DNA of 64,000 nt from Sphingomonadales bacterium 32-65-25 (GTDB lineage Bacteria > Pseudomonadota > Alphaproteobacteria > Sphingomonadales > Sphingomonadaceae): assembly GCA_002280855.1 (NCBI GenBank), contig NCEU01000004.1:62688-126687 (forward strand), in the 5' to 3' direction. Positions within the stretch are counted from its first letter, which is position 1, and each line of letters starts with the position of its first letter. The notes below the pieces were generated by a model. That model was given only the letters and a program-made list of their open reading frames with translations, made no database searches and had not been told where the DNA came from. The translations under genes were made by a program, and so were the position numbers. Below, piece after piece: positions 49,589 through 57,188 of the stretch.

Positions 49589-50802
49589 CGCTGCCACCCC
49601 GTTTGCGCCACGCGCATCAGCACCAATGCGGCCAGCCGGGCGCGTTCTTCCAGCGAATTGGCACACAGAAATTCATCGCTGCTGTGGATGGCACCGCCAC
49701 GCGGGCCCATCGTGTCCACCACGGCAAGGCCGGTGGCGGCCAGGTTGTTGCCGTCACACACGCCGCCGGTGTCGCGCCAGCCGATAGCGAGGCCCAGCGA
49801 CGTGCCGCAGCTTTTCACCAGATCGAACAGGCGCTGTTGGTTGGCGTCGAGCGGCTTGGGCGGGCGAGCGAAACTGCCATGCACGTGGATATGCACGTCG
49901 TGCGCCAGCGCCACGGCCGCGACGGCGGCATTGATGCCAGACTCCGCGCGCATCTGCGCCGCGGCAGAACGCGGGCGCATGTTCCAGCGCAGCACGGCGC
50001 CATCGGGCACGATATTGTTCGGCCCGCCGCCATCGATCTTCGCCGGGTTCACCGACAGATCATCGCCGGCCAGCGCGGCCAGGCGCAGTGCCAGATCGGC
50101 GGCGGCCAGCAACGCATTGCGACCGTCCTGCGGGTTGCGCCCGGCGTGGGCCGCCCTGCCATGCACGGCAGCGGAAAAATTGCCCGAACCCGCACGTGCT
50201 CCGGCCAGCGTGCCATCGGGCAGCGCTGGTTCGAAGGTCAGGCCGAGATGGCAGCGCTGGGCGGCTTCGGCCAGCAACGGCGCGGAGCCGGGAGAGGAGA
50301 CTTCCTCGTCGCTGTTCAGCACAACTTCCCAGCCAATCGCATCGGCGAACGGGCTGGCCTCCAGCACCGTCAGCGCCGCCTTGATCAGTGCGATGCCGCC
50401 CTTCATGTCGGCCACGCCGGGGCCGTTCAGCGTATCGGCATCCAGCCAGCGGCAAGATTGGAACGGATGATCGGCGGCGAACACCGTATCCATATGGCCG
50501 GTCATCAGCACGCGCACCGGCGCGTCCGGGCGTTTGACGATGTGCAGATTGTCACCGTGGGCCAATTCGCGCTGCTGGCCACTGGCATCAATCTGCGTCG
50601 CCGGTGCAGCGGCAACCCGGCGGATTGTCCCGCCCAGCGGGACGAACGCCGCTTCCAGCACATCGGCCATGTGCGCCAGGCCGGCCAGATTGCGGCTGCC
50701 ACTGTTGACCGCCGCCCACGCCTCGATCTCGGCCAGCAGCGCCGGCCGCAGCCCGTCGATACGGGCCAGCGCATGGGCTTCGGCGGGCGACAGGCTGGTC
50801 AT
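49585..50802 (-). CDS. M20 family metallohydrolase of the ast operon
   Basis: 405-residue zinc hydrolase of the M20 (CPG2/ArgE-like) family. Metal ligands are visible: TGHMDTVF (His, then Asp in VADMKGG), NSDEEVSSPG (catalytic Glu pair), LTFEPALPDG and HSSDEFL (last His); a dimerisation domain GSGNFSAAVHGRAAHAG sits between. It heads the leftward operon and overlaps astA. The ast operon normally ends with AstE (succinylglutamate desuccinylase, a different fold), which is absent here. This enzyme is therefore a candidate for the desuccinylase step. That is inference from context; M20 enzymes do cleave N-acyl amino acids. Confidence 0.88.
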   Translation of the reverse strand: MTSLSPAEAHALARIDGLRPALLAEIEAWAAVNSGSRNLAGLAHMADVLEAAFVPLGGTIRRVAAAPATQIDASGQQRELAHGDNLHIVKRPDAPVRVLMTGHMDTVFAADHPFQSCRWLDADTLNGPGVADMKGGIALIKAALTVLEASPFADAIGWEVVLNSDEEVSSPGSAPLLAEAAQRCHLGLTFEPALPDGTLAGARAGSGNFSAAVHGRAAHAGRNPQDGRNALLAAADLALRLAALAGDDLSVNPAKIDGGGPNNIVPDGAVLRWNMRPRSAAAQMRAESGINAAVAAVALAHDVHIHVHGSFARPPKPLDANQQRLFDLVKSCGTSLGLAIGWRDTGGVCDGNNLAATGLAVVDTMGPRGGAIHSSDEFLCANSLEERARLAALVLMRVAQTGWQR

Positions 50803-50844
50803 GCTGCCACCATAATCTGTGATTTGTGCAACCGCCAGCCATTT

Positions 50845-50862
50845 TTGTGATTCATGTCACAA
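50845..50862. promoter_or_regulatory. Perfect CRP-type operator palindrome
   Basis: TTGTGATTCATGTCACAA is a perfect TTGTGA-N6-TCACAA palindrome, fitting the CRP/FNR-superfamily consensus TGTGA-N6-TCACA. It lies in the 166-base divergent region, 42 bases from the M20/ast start (50802) and 106 bases from the permease start (50969), so it could activate both. A second half-site (TGTGA) occurs near 50817. This predicts catabolite- or cAMP-type control of arginine uptake and catabolism. Confidence 0.75.
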
Positions 50863-50968
50863 GCCCAGGGGCGGTCTTCGCCTCTCTGCCACCTTGACCG
50901 CACCCACCATAACTGGGCATGACGGTGGCATGACACGACGTTGGCTCCATGGGGTGGAGCATGACGTC

Positions 50969-52555
50969 ATGAAAAGTTTGGCAAGGGGAAATTGCTTGAA
51001 CAAATGGCGCGTGAAGTCGCTGGATTCGATCCTGGCGACCGCAGAGAAGAAATCGCTCACCCGCTCGCTGGGGGCGTTCCAGCTCACCATGCTGGGCATT
51101 GGCGGCATCATCGGCACCGGTATCTTCGTGCTCACCGCCGAAGCCGCGCAGTTGGCCGGGCCGGGCATGCTGATCAGCTTCGTGCTGTCGGCGCTGGTCT
51201 GCGGCCTCGCCGCGCTCTGCTATGCCGAACTGGCCGCGATGGTGCCGGTTTCGGGCAGCGCCTACACCTACAGCTATGCCACTTTCGGTGAAATCCTCGC
51301 CTGGATCGTCGGCTGGGCGCTGGTGCTGGAATATGCGGTGGCGGCTTCGGCCGTGGCGGTCGGCTGGTCCGGCTACATGGTCGGCGTGCTTGATAACTTC
51401 CTCGGCATTCAGTTGCCCCCAGCGCTGGTGACCGGGCCTTATGCCGGCGGCATCATCAACCTGCCCGCCGTGGTCATTGCTCTGGCCGTCACCTGGCTGC
51501 TGGTGCTGGGCACCAAGGAAAGCGCTACGGTCAACTCCGTGCTGGTCACCGTGAAGGTGATCGCGCTGGCGGCGTTCATCTTCCTGGCGGTTCCGGCCGC
51601 CACGGCCGACAAGTTCGAACCCTTCCTGCCCTTGGGCGCCACCGGCGCCATTGGTGCGGCTTCCATCATCTTCTTTGCCTTCGTGGGCTTCGATGCGGTG
51701 TCCACCGCGGCCGAAGAAACCAAGAATCCGCAGCGCAACATCCCGATCGGGCTGATTGCCAGCCTCGCCATCTGCACCGTGTTCTACATGCTGGTGGGTG
51801 CCGGCGTGATCGGCAGCTATGGCGCGCAGCCGGTGTTCGGCCCGAACGGCGAAGCCCTGCAGCCCGGTTCGCCCGAACTTGTCGCTCAGTGCAAGACCTT
51901 CGCCGAAGCCACGCTGCCGGTCGTCTGCTCCAACGAAGCGCTGGCCCACGTGCTGCGCGCCATCGGCCACCCCGGCGTGGGCAACGTGCTCGGCCTGGCG
52001 GCCGGCTTCGCGCTGCCGTCCGTCGTCCTCATGATGATGTTCGCGCAAACCCGCGTGTTCTTCGTGATGAGCCGCGACGGCCTGCTGCCCGGCATGTTGT
52101 CGAAGGTGCACCCGAAATATGGCACGCCGCACGTGGTGACGATCATCACTGGCCTGGGCGTGGCCATCTCGGCGGCCTTCTTCCCGGTGGGCCAGCTGGC
52201 TTCGGTGTCGAACGGCGGCACGCTGTGCGCCTTCTTCTTCGTGAGCCTCGCCATCATGACGCTGCGCCGCACCGATCCGACGCGCCATCGCAGCTTCCGC
52301 ACCCCGGCGGTGTGGATCGTTGCACCGCTGGCCGCCGCTGGCTGCCTGCTGCTGTTCGGTTTCCTCAGCTTCGTGGCGCAGATGGTGTTCTTCGGCTGGG
52401 CCGCCATCGGCCTGGTGTTCTACTTCATCTATGGCCGCAGCCGTTCCAACGTGGCGCGCGGCATCACGGTGGTGGGCGAGCTTGATCCGAACGTCCCGCC
52501 GCAGGGCGTGGCACCGCTGCCGGGCATCCATACGCCGGGCGGCAAGGACGCGTAA
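50969..52555 (+). CDS. APC family amino-acid permease (cationic amino acid transporter type)
   Basis: 528-residue inner-membrane transporter with at least twelve hydrophobic segments. GIGGIIGTGIFVLTAEAAQLAGPG near the N-terminus is the APC helix-1 signature. FFAFVGFDAVSTAAEETKNPQRNIP is the conserved loop of the CAT/YfnA group. An insert of about 55 residues containing Cys pairs (QCKTF, VVCSN) sits between helices 7 and 8. ATG 50969 follows GGAG at ten bases; TTG 50995 is an alternative. Divergent placement from the ast operon suggests arginine, ornithine or lysine import. The start codon lies in the palindrome CATGACGTCATG (50960-50971). Confidence 0.87.
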   Translation: MKSLARGNCLNKWRVKSLDSILATAEKKSLTRSLGAFQLTMLGIGGIIGTGIFVLTAEAAQLAGPGMLISFVLSALVCGLAALCYAELAAMVPVSGSAYTYSYATFGEILAWIVGWALVLEYAVAASAVAVGWSGYMVGVLDNFLGIQLPPALVTGPYAGGIINLPAVVIALAVTWLLVLGTKESATVNSVLVTVKVIALAAFIFLAVPAATADKFEPFLPLGATGAIGAASIIFFAFVGFDAVSTAAEETKNPQRNIPIGLIASLAICTVFYMLVGAGVIGSYGAQPVFGPNGEALQPGSPELVAQCKTFAEATLPVVCSNEALAHVLRAIGHPGVGNVLGLAAGFALPSVVLMMMFAQTRVFFVMSRDGLLPGMLSKVHPKYGTPHVVTIITGLGVAISAAFFPVGQLASVSNGGTLCAFFFVSLAIMTLRRTDPTRHRSFRTPAVWIVAPLAAAGCLLLFGFLSFVAQMVFFGWAAIGLVFYFIYGRSRSNVARGITVVGELDPNVPPQGVAPLPGIHTPGGKDA

Positions 52556-52568
52556 CACCGCGCACAAC

Positions 52569-52612
52569 ACAAACGAAAAGGGCGGCCCTCACAGGCCGCC
52601 CTTCTTGTTTGT
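52569..52612. terminator. Bidirectional terminator between permease and adenosine kinase genes
   Basis: Nearly perfect 19-base inverted arms (52569-52587 and 52594-52612) around a 6-base loop; the core AAGGGCGGCC/GGCCGCCCTT is perfect. The arms end in A-rich (left) and T-rich (right) sequence, so the hairpin can stop transcription from both sides. It is one of few convergent junctions in the window with a real terminator. Confidence 0.85.
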
Positions 52613-52624
52613 GGGTGGTGGAGT

Positions 52625-53611
52625 TCAGCCCAGCTTGCTGGCAATCAGCGCCCGCAAATCCGCTTCCGGCCGCGCACCGAAGTGGCTGATCACCTCCGCC
52701 GCCGAAATGCAGCCAATGCGGGCGCAATCGGGGAGGCTGCGCCCCTGCACCAGCGCCGCCATAAAACCACCGGCAAACAGATCGCCCGCGCCGGTGGTGT
52801 CCACCACCTTGCTCACCTTCTCACCGCCCACCTCGTAACGATGCCCGCCGCCCAGCACGACCGCGCCCTTCTCGCTGCGGGTCACCACGGTGATGCAGGC
52901 ATGTTTGGCCAGCTCCGCCATCGCCGCATCGATATCGTCGGTCTGATACAGCGCCTTCACCTCATTCTCGTTGCCGAACATGATATCGACATGGCTTTCC
53001 AGCAGGCTACGGAAATCGGCGCGATGGCCCTCCACGCAGAACACGTCGCTCAAGGTGAAAGCCACCTTGTTCCCCGCCTCACGCGCCACCTTGATCGCCG
53101 CCTGCATGGCGGCACGCGGCGCGGCCGGATCCCACAGATAGCCTTCCAGATAGAGAATGCCTGATTTCGCCACCAATTCGGCATCCAGATCGCTGGCATC
53201 CAGTTCCTGGCAAGCGCCCAGATAGGTGTTCATCGTGCGCTCGCCATCGGGCGTCACCACGATCAGGCAGCGCCCGGTGGGCGGGCCGCCCGTGGCCGCC
53301 GCCGTATCAAACGCCACGCCGGCCGCGCGGATATCATGGGTGAACACCTGCCCCAGCTGATCGCCCGCCACCCGGCCCACAAACGCCGTGCGCGCGCCCA
53401 AGGCCGCTGCACCCGCCACCGAATTCGCCGCCGAACCGCCACTGATCTCGCGGCCGGGCCCCATCGCACCATAAAGCGCCTCGGCCTCACCGGCATCGAT
53501 CAGCCGCATGCAACCATGCTCGATCCCGCGGCTAGACAGGAAATCCGGGGTCTCGCTGCTGATCACGTCAACAATCGCGTTGCCCATGGCGAGAATGTCA
53601 TACTGCGGCAT
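52625..53611 (-). CDS. Adenosine kinase (PfkB family)
   Basis: Phosphorylates adenosine to AMP with ATP. 328 residues. Features: ILAMGNAIVDVIS at the N-terminus, GGSAANSVAGAAALGA (first PfkB signature), MFGNENEVKALYQ and VDTTGAGDLFAGGFMAAL with the catalytic Asp. GNAIVDV and SGGSAANS are typical of proteobacterial adenosine kinases; other ribokinase-type substrates are less likely. Start ATG 53611 is preceded by AGGAG six bases upstream, which lies inside a hairpin (53612-53639). Confidence 0.9.
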   Translation of the reverse strand: MPQYDILAMGNAIVDVISSETPDFLSSRGIEHGCMRLIDAGEAEALYGAMGPGREISGGSAANSVAGAAALGARTAFVGRVAGDQLGQVFTHDIRAAGVAFDTAAATGGPPTGRCLIVVTPDGERTMNTYLGACQELDASDLDAELVAKSGILYLEGYLWDPAAPRAAMQAAIKVAREAGNKVAFTLSDVFCVEGHRADFRSLLESHVDIMFGNENEVKALYQTDDIDAAMAELAKHACITVVTRSEKGAVVLGGGHRYEVGGEKVSKVVDTTGAGDLFAGGFMAALVQGRSLPDCARIGCISAAEVISHFGARPEADLRALIASKLG

Positions 53612-53639
53612 GCACGGCTCCTGAAAATGCAGGCCGTGC
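53612..53639 (-). promoter_or_regulatory. Leader hairpin that would mask the adenosine kinase ribosome-binding site
   Basis: On the minus strand the 28 bases directly before the ATG fold as GCACGG-CCTG, loop CATTTT, CAGG, bulge AG, CCGTGC. The Shine-Dalgarno AGGAG (six bases from ATG) is partly paired in the CAGG arm and bulge, and the stem runs up to the start codon. Folding would limit translation, so temperature, a ligand or ribosome traffic could control expression. Confidence 0.5.
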
Positions 53640-53686
53640 CATAGCCGCTTGCCCCGCCCCTGCCCAGACCTTACCTAAAGGGCGAA

Positions 53687-54394
53687 ATGCCCGCCGCCTT
53701 CATCCTCAGCTTCGCGCAATTGTGGGACCCGGCCATCCGCCGCATCCTGCTGCGCGCGCTGCTGCTCACGCTGCTGCTGTTCGCCGGCCTCAGCTGGGCG
53801 GTGTTCAAGGGCATCGCATTGATCGAAACCAATGGCTGGCCAGGGTGGCTGCAAAGCTTCTGGACCAACGGCGCCGGTGATGCCGCGGCTTTCCTGCTCT
53901 CCATGCTGCTCACCTGGCTCGGCTTTACCAGCATCGCCACCGCCGTCATGTCCATGTGGCAGGACGAGATCATCGTCGCCGTCGAAACCCGCTACTACCC
54001 CCACGCCAAGGGCCACGCGCTGGGCTTGGGCGTCGAACTCGCCATGGGCGGGCGGGCGGCGATCCGCGTCGCCCTGATCAACATGGCTCTGCTGCCCGCC
54101 TATCTGCTGCTGCTGGTCACCGGAATCGGGCCCTTGGTGCTGTTCATCATCGCCAACGGCTGGGCCCTGGGCCGCGAATATCTCGAAGCCGTCGCCGCCC
54201 GCCACGTCCCGCTGGGCGAATCCCGCGCCTGGCCGGGGCAGCACAAATGGGATTCATGGGGCATCGGCTTCCTCACGGCCGGGCTGTTCGCGGTGCCCGT
54301 GCTCAATCTGGTTGCGCCGATGATGGGGGCGATGATGGCCACGCATATCTTCCACCGCGAGCGGGAAGACGAGGCGAAGGCGAGGGCGGCTTAA
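53687..54394 (+). CDS. EI24/CysZ-like membrane protein
   Basis: 235-residue integral membrane protein with about five hydrophobic segments (roughly 20-45, 65-90, 125-155, 160-180, 200-220). It shows the EI24 (CysZ/DUF540) pattern, for example SMWQDEIIVAVETRYYPHAKG and FLTAGLFAVPVLNLVAPMMGAMMATHIFH, the last being characteristic. CysZ in E. coli carries sulfate; many homologues lack proven function. Start ATG 53687. Its TAA stop overlaps the opposing TAA of the next gene within TTAA. Confidence 0.85.
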   Translation: MPAAFILSFAQLWDPAIRRILLRALLLTLLLFAGLSWAVFKGIALIETNGWPGWLQSFWTNGAGDAAAFLLSMLLTWLGFTSIATAVMSMWQDEIIVAVETRYYPHAKGHALGLGVELAMGGRAAIRVALINMALLPAYLLLLVTGIGPLVLFIIANGWALGREYLEAVAARHVPLGESRAWPGQHKWDSWGIGFLTAGLFAVPVLNLVAPMMGAMMATHIFHREREDEAKARAA

Positions 54395-54612
54395 AGAATC
54401 CCGCCGCCCATGAACAGGCGGAACGCGCCGACCACGATCACGATCAGGTTGAGATTCCGCCCGGCGTCCTTGCCCGACAGGAAGCCCAGCCCCAGCCCGA
54501 CCATGGCCAGCGGGATGATTGCCCAGTTGGCCCAGCCGAGGAAGGGCAGGAAGGCGAAGATGGCGAGGCCCAGCGCGACCAGGCCGATCATGAGCGAGAC
54601 GATGTTCAACAT
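54391..54612 (-). CDS. Small membrane protein, 73 residues
   Basis: Short hydrophobic protein with two to three helices (MLNIVSLMIGLVALGLAIFAF, WAIIPLAMVGLGLGFL, NLIVIVVGAFRLFMGGG). ATG 54612 is the natural start; the longer frame reaches back across the divergent promoter. A small inner-membrane protein of unknown function, common in sphingomonads by general appearance. Stop overlaps the EI24 gene stop; start is 121 bases from the divergent acyl-CoA dehydrogenase. Confidence 0.65.
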   Translation of the reverse strand: MLNIVSLMIGLVALGLAIFAFLPFLGWANWAIIPLAMVGLGLGFLSGKDAGRNLNLIVIVVGAFRLFMGGGIL

Positions 54613-54693
54613 GGGTTGAATGTGGGGATGGCCGGAGCCGGCGCAAGGTGTCGCAGCGGCAAAATTCACAGGGTTGCCGCTGCCCCGATTCGG

Positions 54694-54705
54694 GTTTACG
54701 TAAAC
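54694..54705. promoter_or_regulatory. Palindromic operator GTTTACGTAAAC upstream of acyl-CoA dehydrogenase pair
   Basis: Perfect 12-bp palindrome GTTTACGTAAAC, followed directly by GTCAAC, 28 bases before ATG 54734. It resembles operators described for LiuR-type MerR regulators of branched-chain amino acid and fatty acid degradation (recalled motif with TTTACGTAAACGT). It fits regulation of the following dehydrogenase genes, and possibly of the divergent small membrane gene. Confidence 0.6.
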
Positions 54706-54733
54706 GTCAACCTGTAAGCTGGGGAGTGAAGCC

Positions 54734-55942
54734 ATGGATCTGAATTTCAGCGCCGAAGACAACGCCTTTCGTGACGAAGTGCGTGCCTTCATCCGCGACC
54801 ATTATCCCGCCTATCTGAACGAGAAGATTCACGAGGGTGAGGAAATGGCGAAGGAAGATTTCCTCGCCTGGCACAAGGTGCTGCACCAGAAGGGCTGGAT
54901 CGTTCCGGCGTGGCCGACCGAATATGGCGGCACCGGCTGGACCGCCACCCAGCGTTATATCTGGTCTGAAGAAACCGCCGCGGCCGATACCGTGCGCCTG
55001 ATGCCGTTTGGCCTCAGCATGGTTGGCCCGGTGATCTACACCTTCGGCACGCCGGAACAGAAAGCCAAGTTCCTGCCCCGCATCCTGAGTGGTGAGGATT
55101 GGTGGTGCCAGGGTTATTCCGAGCCCGGCGCCGGTTCCGATCTTGCCAGCTTGCGCACCCGCGCCGAGCGTTTCACCGGCGACGACGGTAAGGAATATTA
55201 CCGCGTCAACGGCCAGAAGACCTGGACGACGATGGCGCAGCACGCCGATTGGGGCTTCTTCTTGGTTCGCACCGATCCCACCGCCAAGATCCAGGAAGGC
55301 ATTTCCTTCCTGCTGATCGACATGAAGACGCCCGGCATCACCGTGCGCCCGATCATCACCCTGGGCGGTGAGCATGAAGTCAACGAAGTGTGGCTGGAAG
55401 ACGTGATCGTGCCGGTGGAAAACCGCGTGTTCCACGAGAACAAGGGCTGGACCTGCGCCAAGTTCCTGCTGGCCCACGAACGCACCGGCATCGCCGGCGT
55501 GGCTGCTTCCAAGCGCAATGTTGAGCGCATCAAGGACGTTGCCCGCAAGACCGAAGACGGCGGCGAGGCGCTGATGGCCAACCCGTTCTTCAAGCGCAAG
55601 GTGGCCGAACTGGAAGTCGATCTGGCGGCGCTGGAATATACCGAACTGCGGACCCTCGCTGGCGAAAGCAGCGGCAAGGGCCCCGGCCCGGAATCCAGCC
55701 TGCTCAAGATCAAGGGCACCGAAATCCAGCAGCGGCTGACCGAGCTGGCGCTGGAAGCCGCCGGCACCTATGGCGCGCCGTATTTCCGTTCGATGGGCGA
55801 AGGCGACAACAGCTTCGCCGTCGGCCCGGACAGCGCCCGCCGCACCGCGCCGGTGTATTTCAACATGCGCAAGACCAGCATCTATGGCGGGTCCAACGAG
55901 ATCCAGCGCAACATCATCGCCAAGATGGTGCTGGGCCTTTGA
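54734..55942 (+). CDS. Acyl-CoA dehydrogenase, large (catalytic) subunit type
   Basis: 402-residue FAD-dependent dehydrogenase of the pimeloyl/steroid-type heteromeric branch. Features: PTEYGGTGWTATQRYIW, GYSEPGAGSDLASLRTRA, NGQKTWTTMAQHADWGF, LLAHERTGIAG and the C-terminal RKTSIYGGSNEIQRNIIAKMVLG. The usual C-terminal catalytic Glu is replaced by Gly (YGGSNE). Glu249 in HERTG is a likely base, as in alpha subunits of the alpha2-beta2 dehydrogenases. It starts at ATG 54734 after GGGGAG. The partner gene follows after a GC-rich hairpin. Substrate is unknown. Confidence 0.88.
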   Translation: MDLNFSAEDNAFRDEVRAFIRDHYPAYLNEKIHEGEEMAKEDFLAWHKVLHQKGWIVPAWPTEYGGTGWTATQRYIWSEETAAADTVRLMPFGLSMVGPVIYTFGTPEQKAKFLPRILSGEDWWCQGYSEPGAGSDLASLRTRAERFTGDDGKEYYRVNGQKTWTTMAQHADWGFFLVRTDPTAKIQEGISFLLIDMKTPGITVRPIITLGGEHEVNEVWLEDVIVPVENRVFHENKGWTCAKFLLAHERTGIAGVAASKRNVERIKDVARKTEDGGEALMANPFFKRKVAELEVDLAALEYTELRTLAGESSGKGPGPESSLLKIKGTEIQQRLTELALEAAGTYGAPYFRSMGEGDNSFAVGPDSARRTAPVYFNMRKTSIYGGSNEIQRNIIAKMVLGL

Positions 55943-55952
55943 ACGATTGAAC

Positions 55953-55978
55953 GCCGCCCCGGCGTGCGCCGGGGCGGC
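55953..55978 (+). terminator. GC hairpin between the two dehydrogenase genes (attenuator-like)
   Basis: Perfect inverted repeat of 12 bases (GCCGCCCCGGCG / CGCCGGGGCGGC) with a two-base centre, between the large- and small-subunit genes. No T-run follows (TTCACTG), so it probably causes partial termination or protects the upstream mRNA, giving unequal subunit expression. Confidence 0.55.
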
Positions 55979-56000
55979 TTCACTGCCTTGGGGAACGACG

Positions 56001-57116
56001 ATGGATTTCAATTTCACCGAAGAACAGACCATGCTGCGCGACATGCTTTCGCGCTACCTGGCGGATACCTACACGTTCGACGCCCGCCAGAAGGTCGTGC
56101 ACGGCGGCAAGGGCTGGAACCCGGCCGTGTGGCAGGCCTTTGCGGAAGAACTCGGCGTGCTGGGCGCGCCGTTTGCGGAAGCGCATGGCGGCCTTGGCGG
56201 CGGCGCGATCGAGAATATGGTGGTGATGGAAGAAATGGGCCGCGCCATCGTGCTGGAACCCTATCTCTCCACCGTCGTCATCGGTGGCGGCGCGCTGAAG
56301 CATGTGGGCGGCGCGATCGCTGACGCCGTGATCCCCGGCATCATCGCCGGCACCACCCGCATCGCCTTTGCCGCCTATGAACCGCAGGGCCGCTTCTATC
56401 TCAACGATCTCACCACCACGCTCAAGGGTGGCCTGCTCAATGGCCATAAGGCCGTTGTGGAAGGCGCGGCGCATGCCACGCACCTGCTCGTCACCGCCCG
56501 CACCGGCGGCGCCCAGCGTGATGCTGGCGGCGTGGCGCTGCTGCTGATCCCGGCTGACGCGAAGGGCATCACCCGCCGCGATTATCTGACGGTGCACGGC
56601 GCGTCGGCCAGCGAAGTCTATTTCGAAAATGTCGCGGTTGGCGCCGAGCATGTGCTGAACGCAGAAGCCCTGCCGCTGATCGAAGCGGTTGTGGACGAAG
56701 CCACCGCCGCCGTGTGCGCCGAAGCCTGCGGCGTGCTGAAGGTGCTGCATGCCACCACGCTGGATTACGCCAAGCAGCGCAAGCAGTTCGGCAAAGCGAT
56801 CGGTGATTTCCAGGTGATCCAGCACCGCCTGGTCGACATGTTCATGGAGGTCGAACAGGCCGTTTCCATGACCATGATGGCCACGCTGAAGCTCGACACC
56901 GCCGAACGCAGCGCCGCCGTTTCGATGGCCAAGGCCAAGGTTGGCAAGGCCGCCAAGTTCGTCGGCCAGAACGCCGTGCAGGTGCATGGCGGCATCGGCA
57001 TCACCCAGGAACTGGCCGTGGGCCATTATTTCAAGCGCGCCACGCTGATCGAAAACCTGTTCGGTTCGGTGGATTTCCACCTGTCGCGCTACGAAGGCAT
57101 CGCGCTGGCGGCGTAA
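56001..57116 (+). CDS. Acyl-CoA dehydrogenase, small subunit type
   Basis: 371-residue acyl-CoA-dehydrogenase-fold protein. It has FNFTEEQTMLRDMLSRYLAD, LGVLGAPFAEAHGGLGGG, ATTLDYAKQRKQFGKAIGDFQVIQHRLVDMFME and VQVHGGIGITQELAVGHYFKR, but lacks the catalytic Glu motif at the C-terminus (LIENLFGSVDFH). This is the beta-type subunit that pairs with the preceding gene (PimC/PimD-like or steroid-type complex). ATG 56001 follows GGGGAACG. A strong terminator follows it. Confidence 0.88.
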   Translation: MDFNFTEEQTMLRDMLSRYLADTYTFDARQKVVHGGKGWNPAVWQAFAEELGVLGAPFAEAHGGLGGGAIENMVVMEEMGRAIVLEPYLSTVVIGGGALKHVGGAIADAVIPGIIAGTTRIAFAAYEPQGRFYLNDLTTTLKGGLLNGHKAVVEGAAHATHLLVTARTGGAQRDAGGVALLLIPADAKGITRRDYLTVHGASASEVYFENVAVGAEHVLNAEALPLIEAVVDEATAAVCAEACGVLKVLHATTLDYAKQRKQFGKAIGDFQVIQHRLVDMFMEVEQAVSMTMMATLKLDTAERSAAVSMAKAKVGKAAKFVGQNAVQVHGGIGITQELAVGHYFKRATLIENLFGSVDFHLSRYEGIALAA

Positions 57117-57139
57117 GCGCCTGCAGCAACGCAAACGAG

Positions 57140-57168
57140 AAGGCCGGGCAGCGATGCCCGGCCTTTTT
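57140..57168 (+). terminator. Terminator after the dehydrogenase pair
   Basis: Perfect 11-bp stem AAGGCCGGGCA / TGCCCGGCCTT (57140-57150 and 57155-57165) with GCGA loop, followed by TTTC. Good intrinsic terminator 24 bases after the stop; flanking AACGA/TCGTT extends the symmetry, so it may work in both directions. Confidence 0.85.
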
Positions 57169-57188
57169 CGTTGAGGCAGACGAGAAAT

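Noticed and set aside
50852..52570. Leftward frame opposite the amino-acid permease
   Set aside because: Antisense translation is hydrophilic His/Gln-rich, typical of the complement of a membrane protein.
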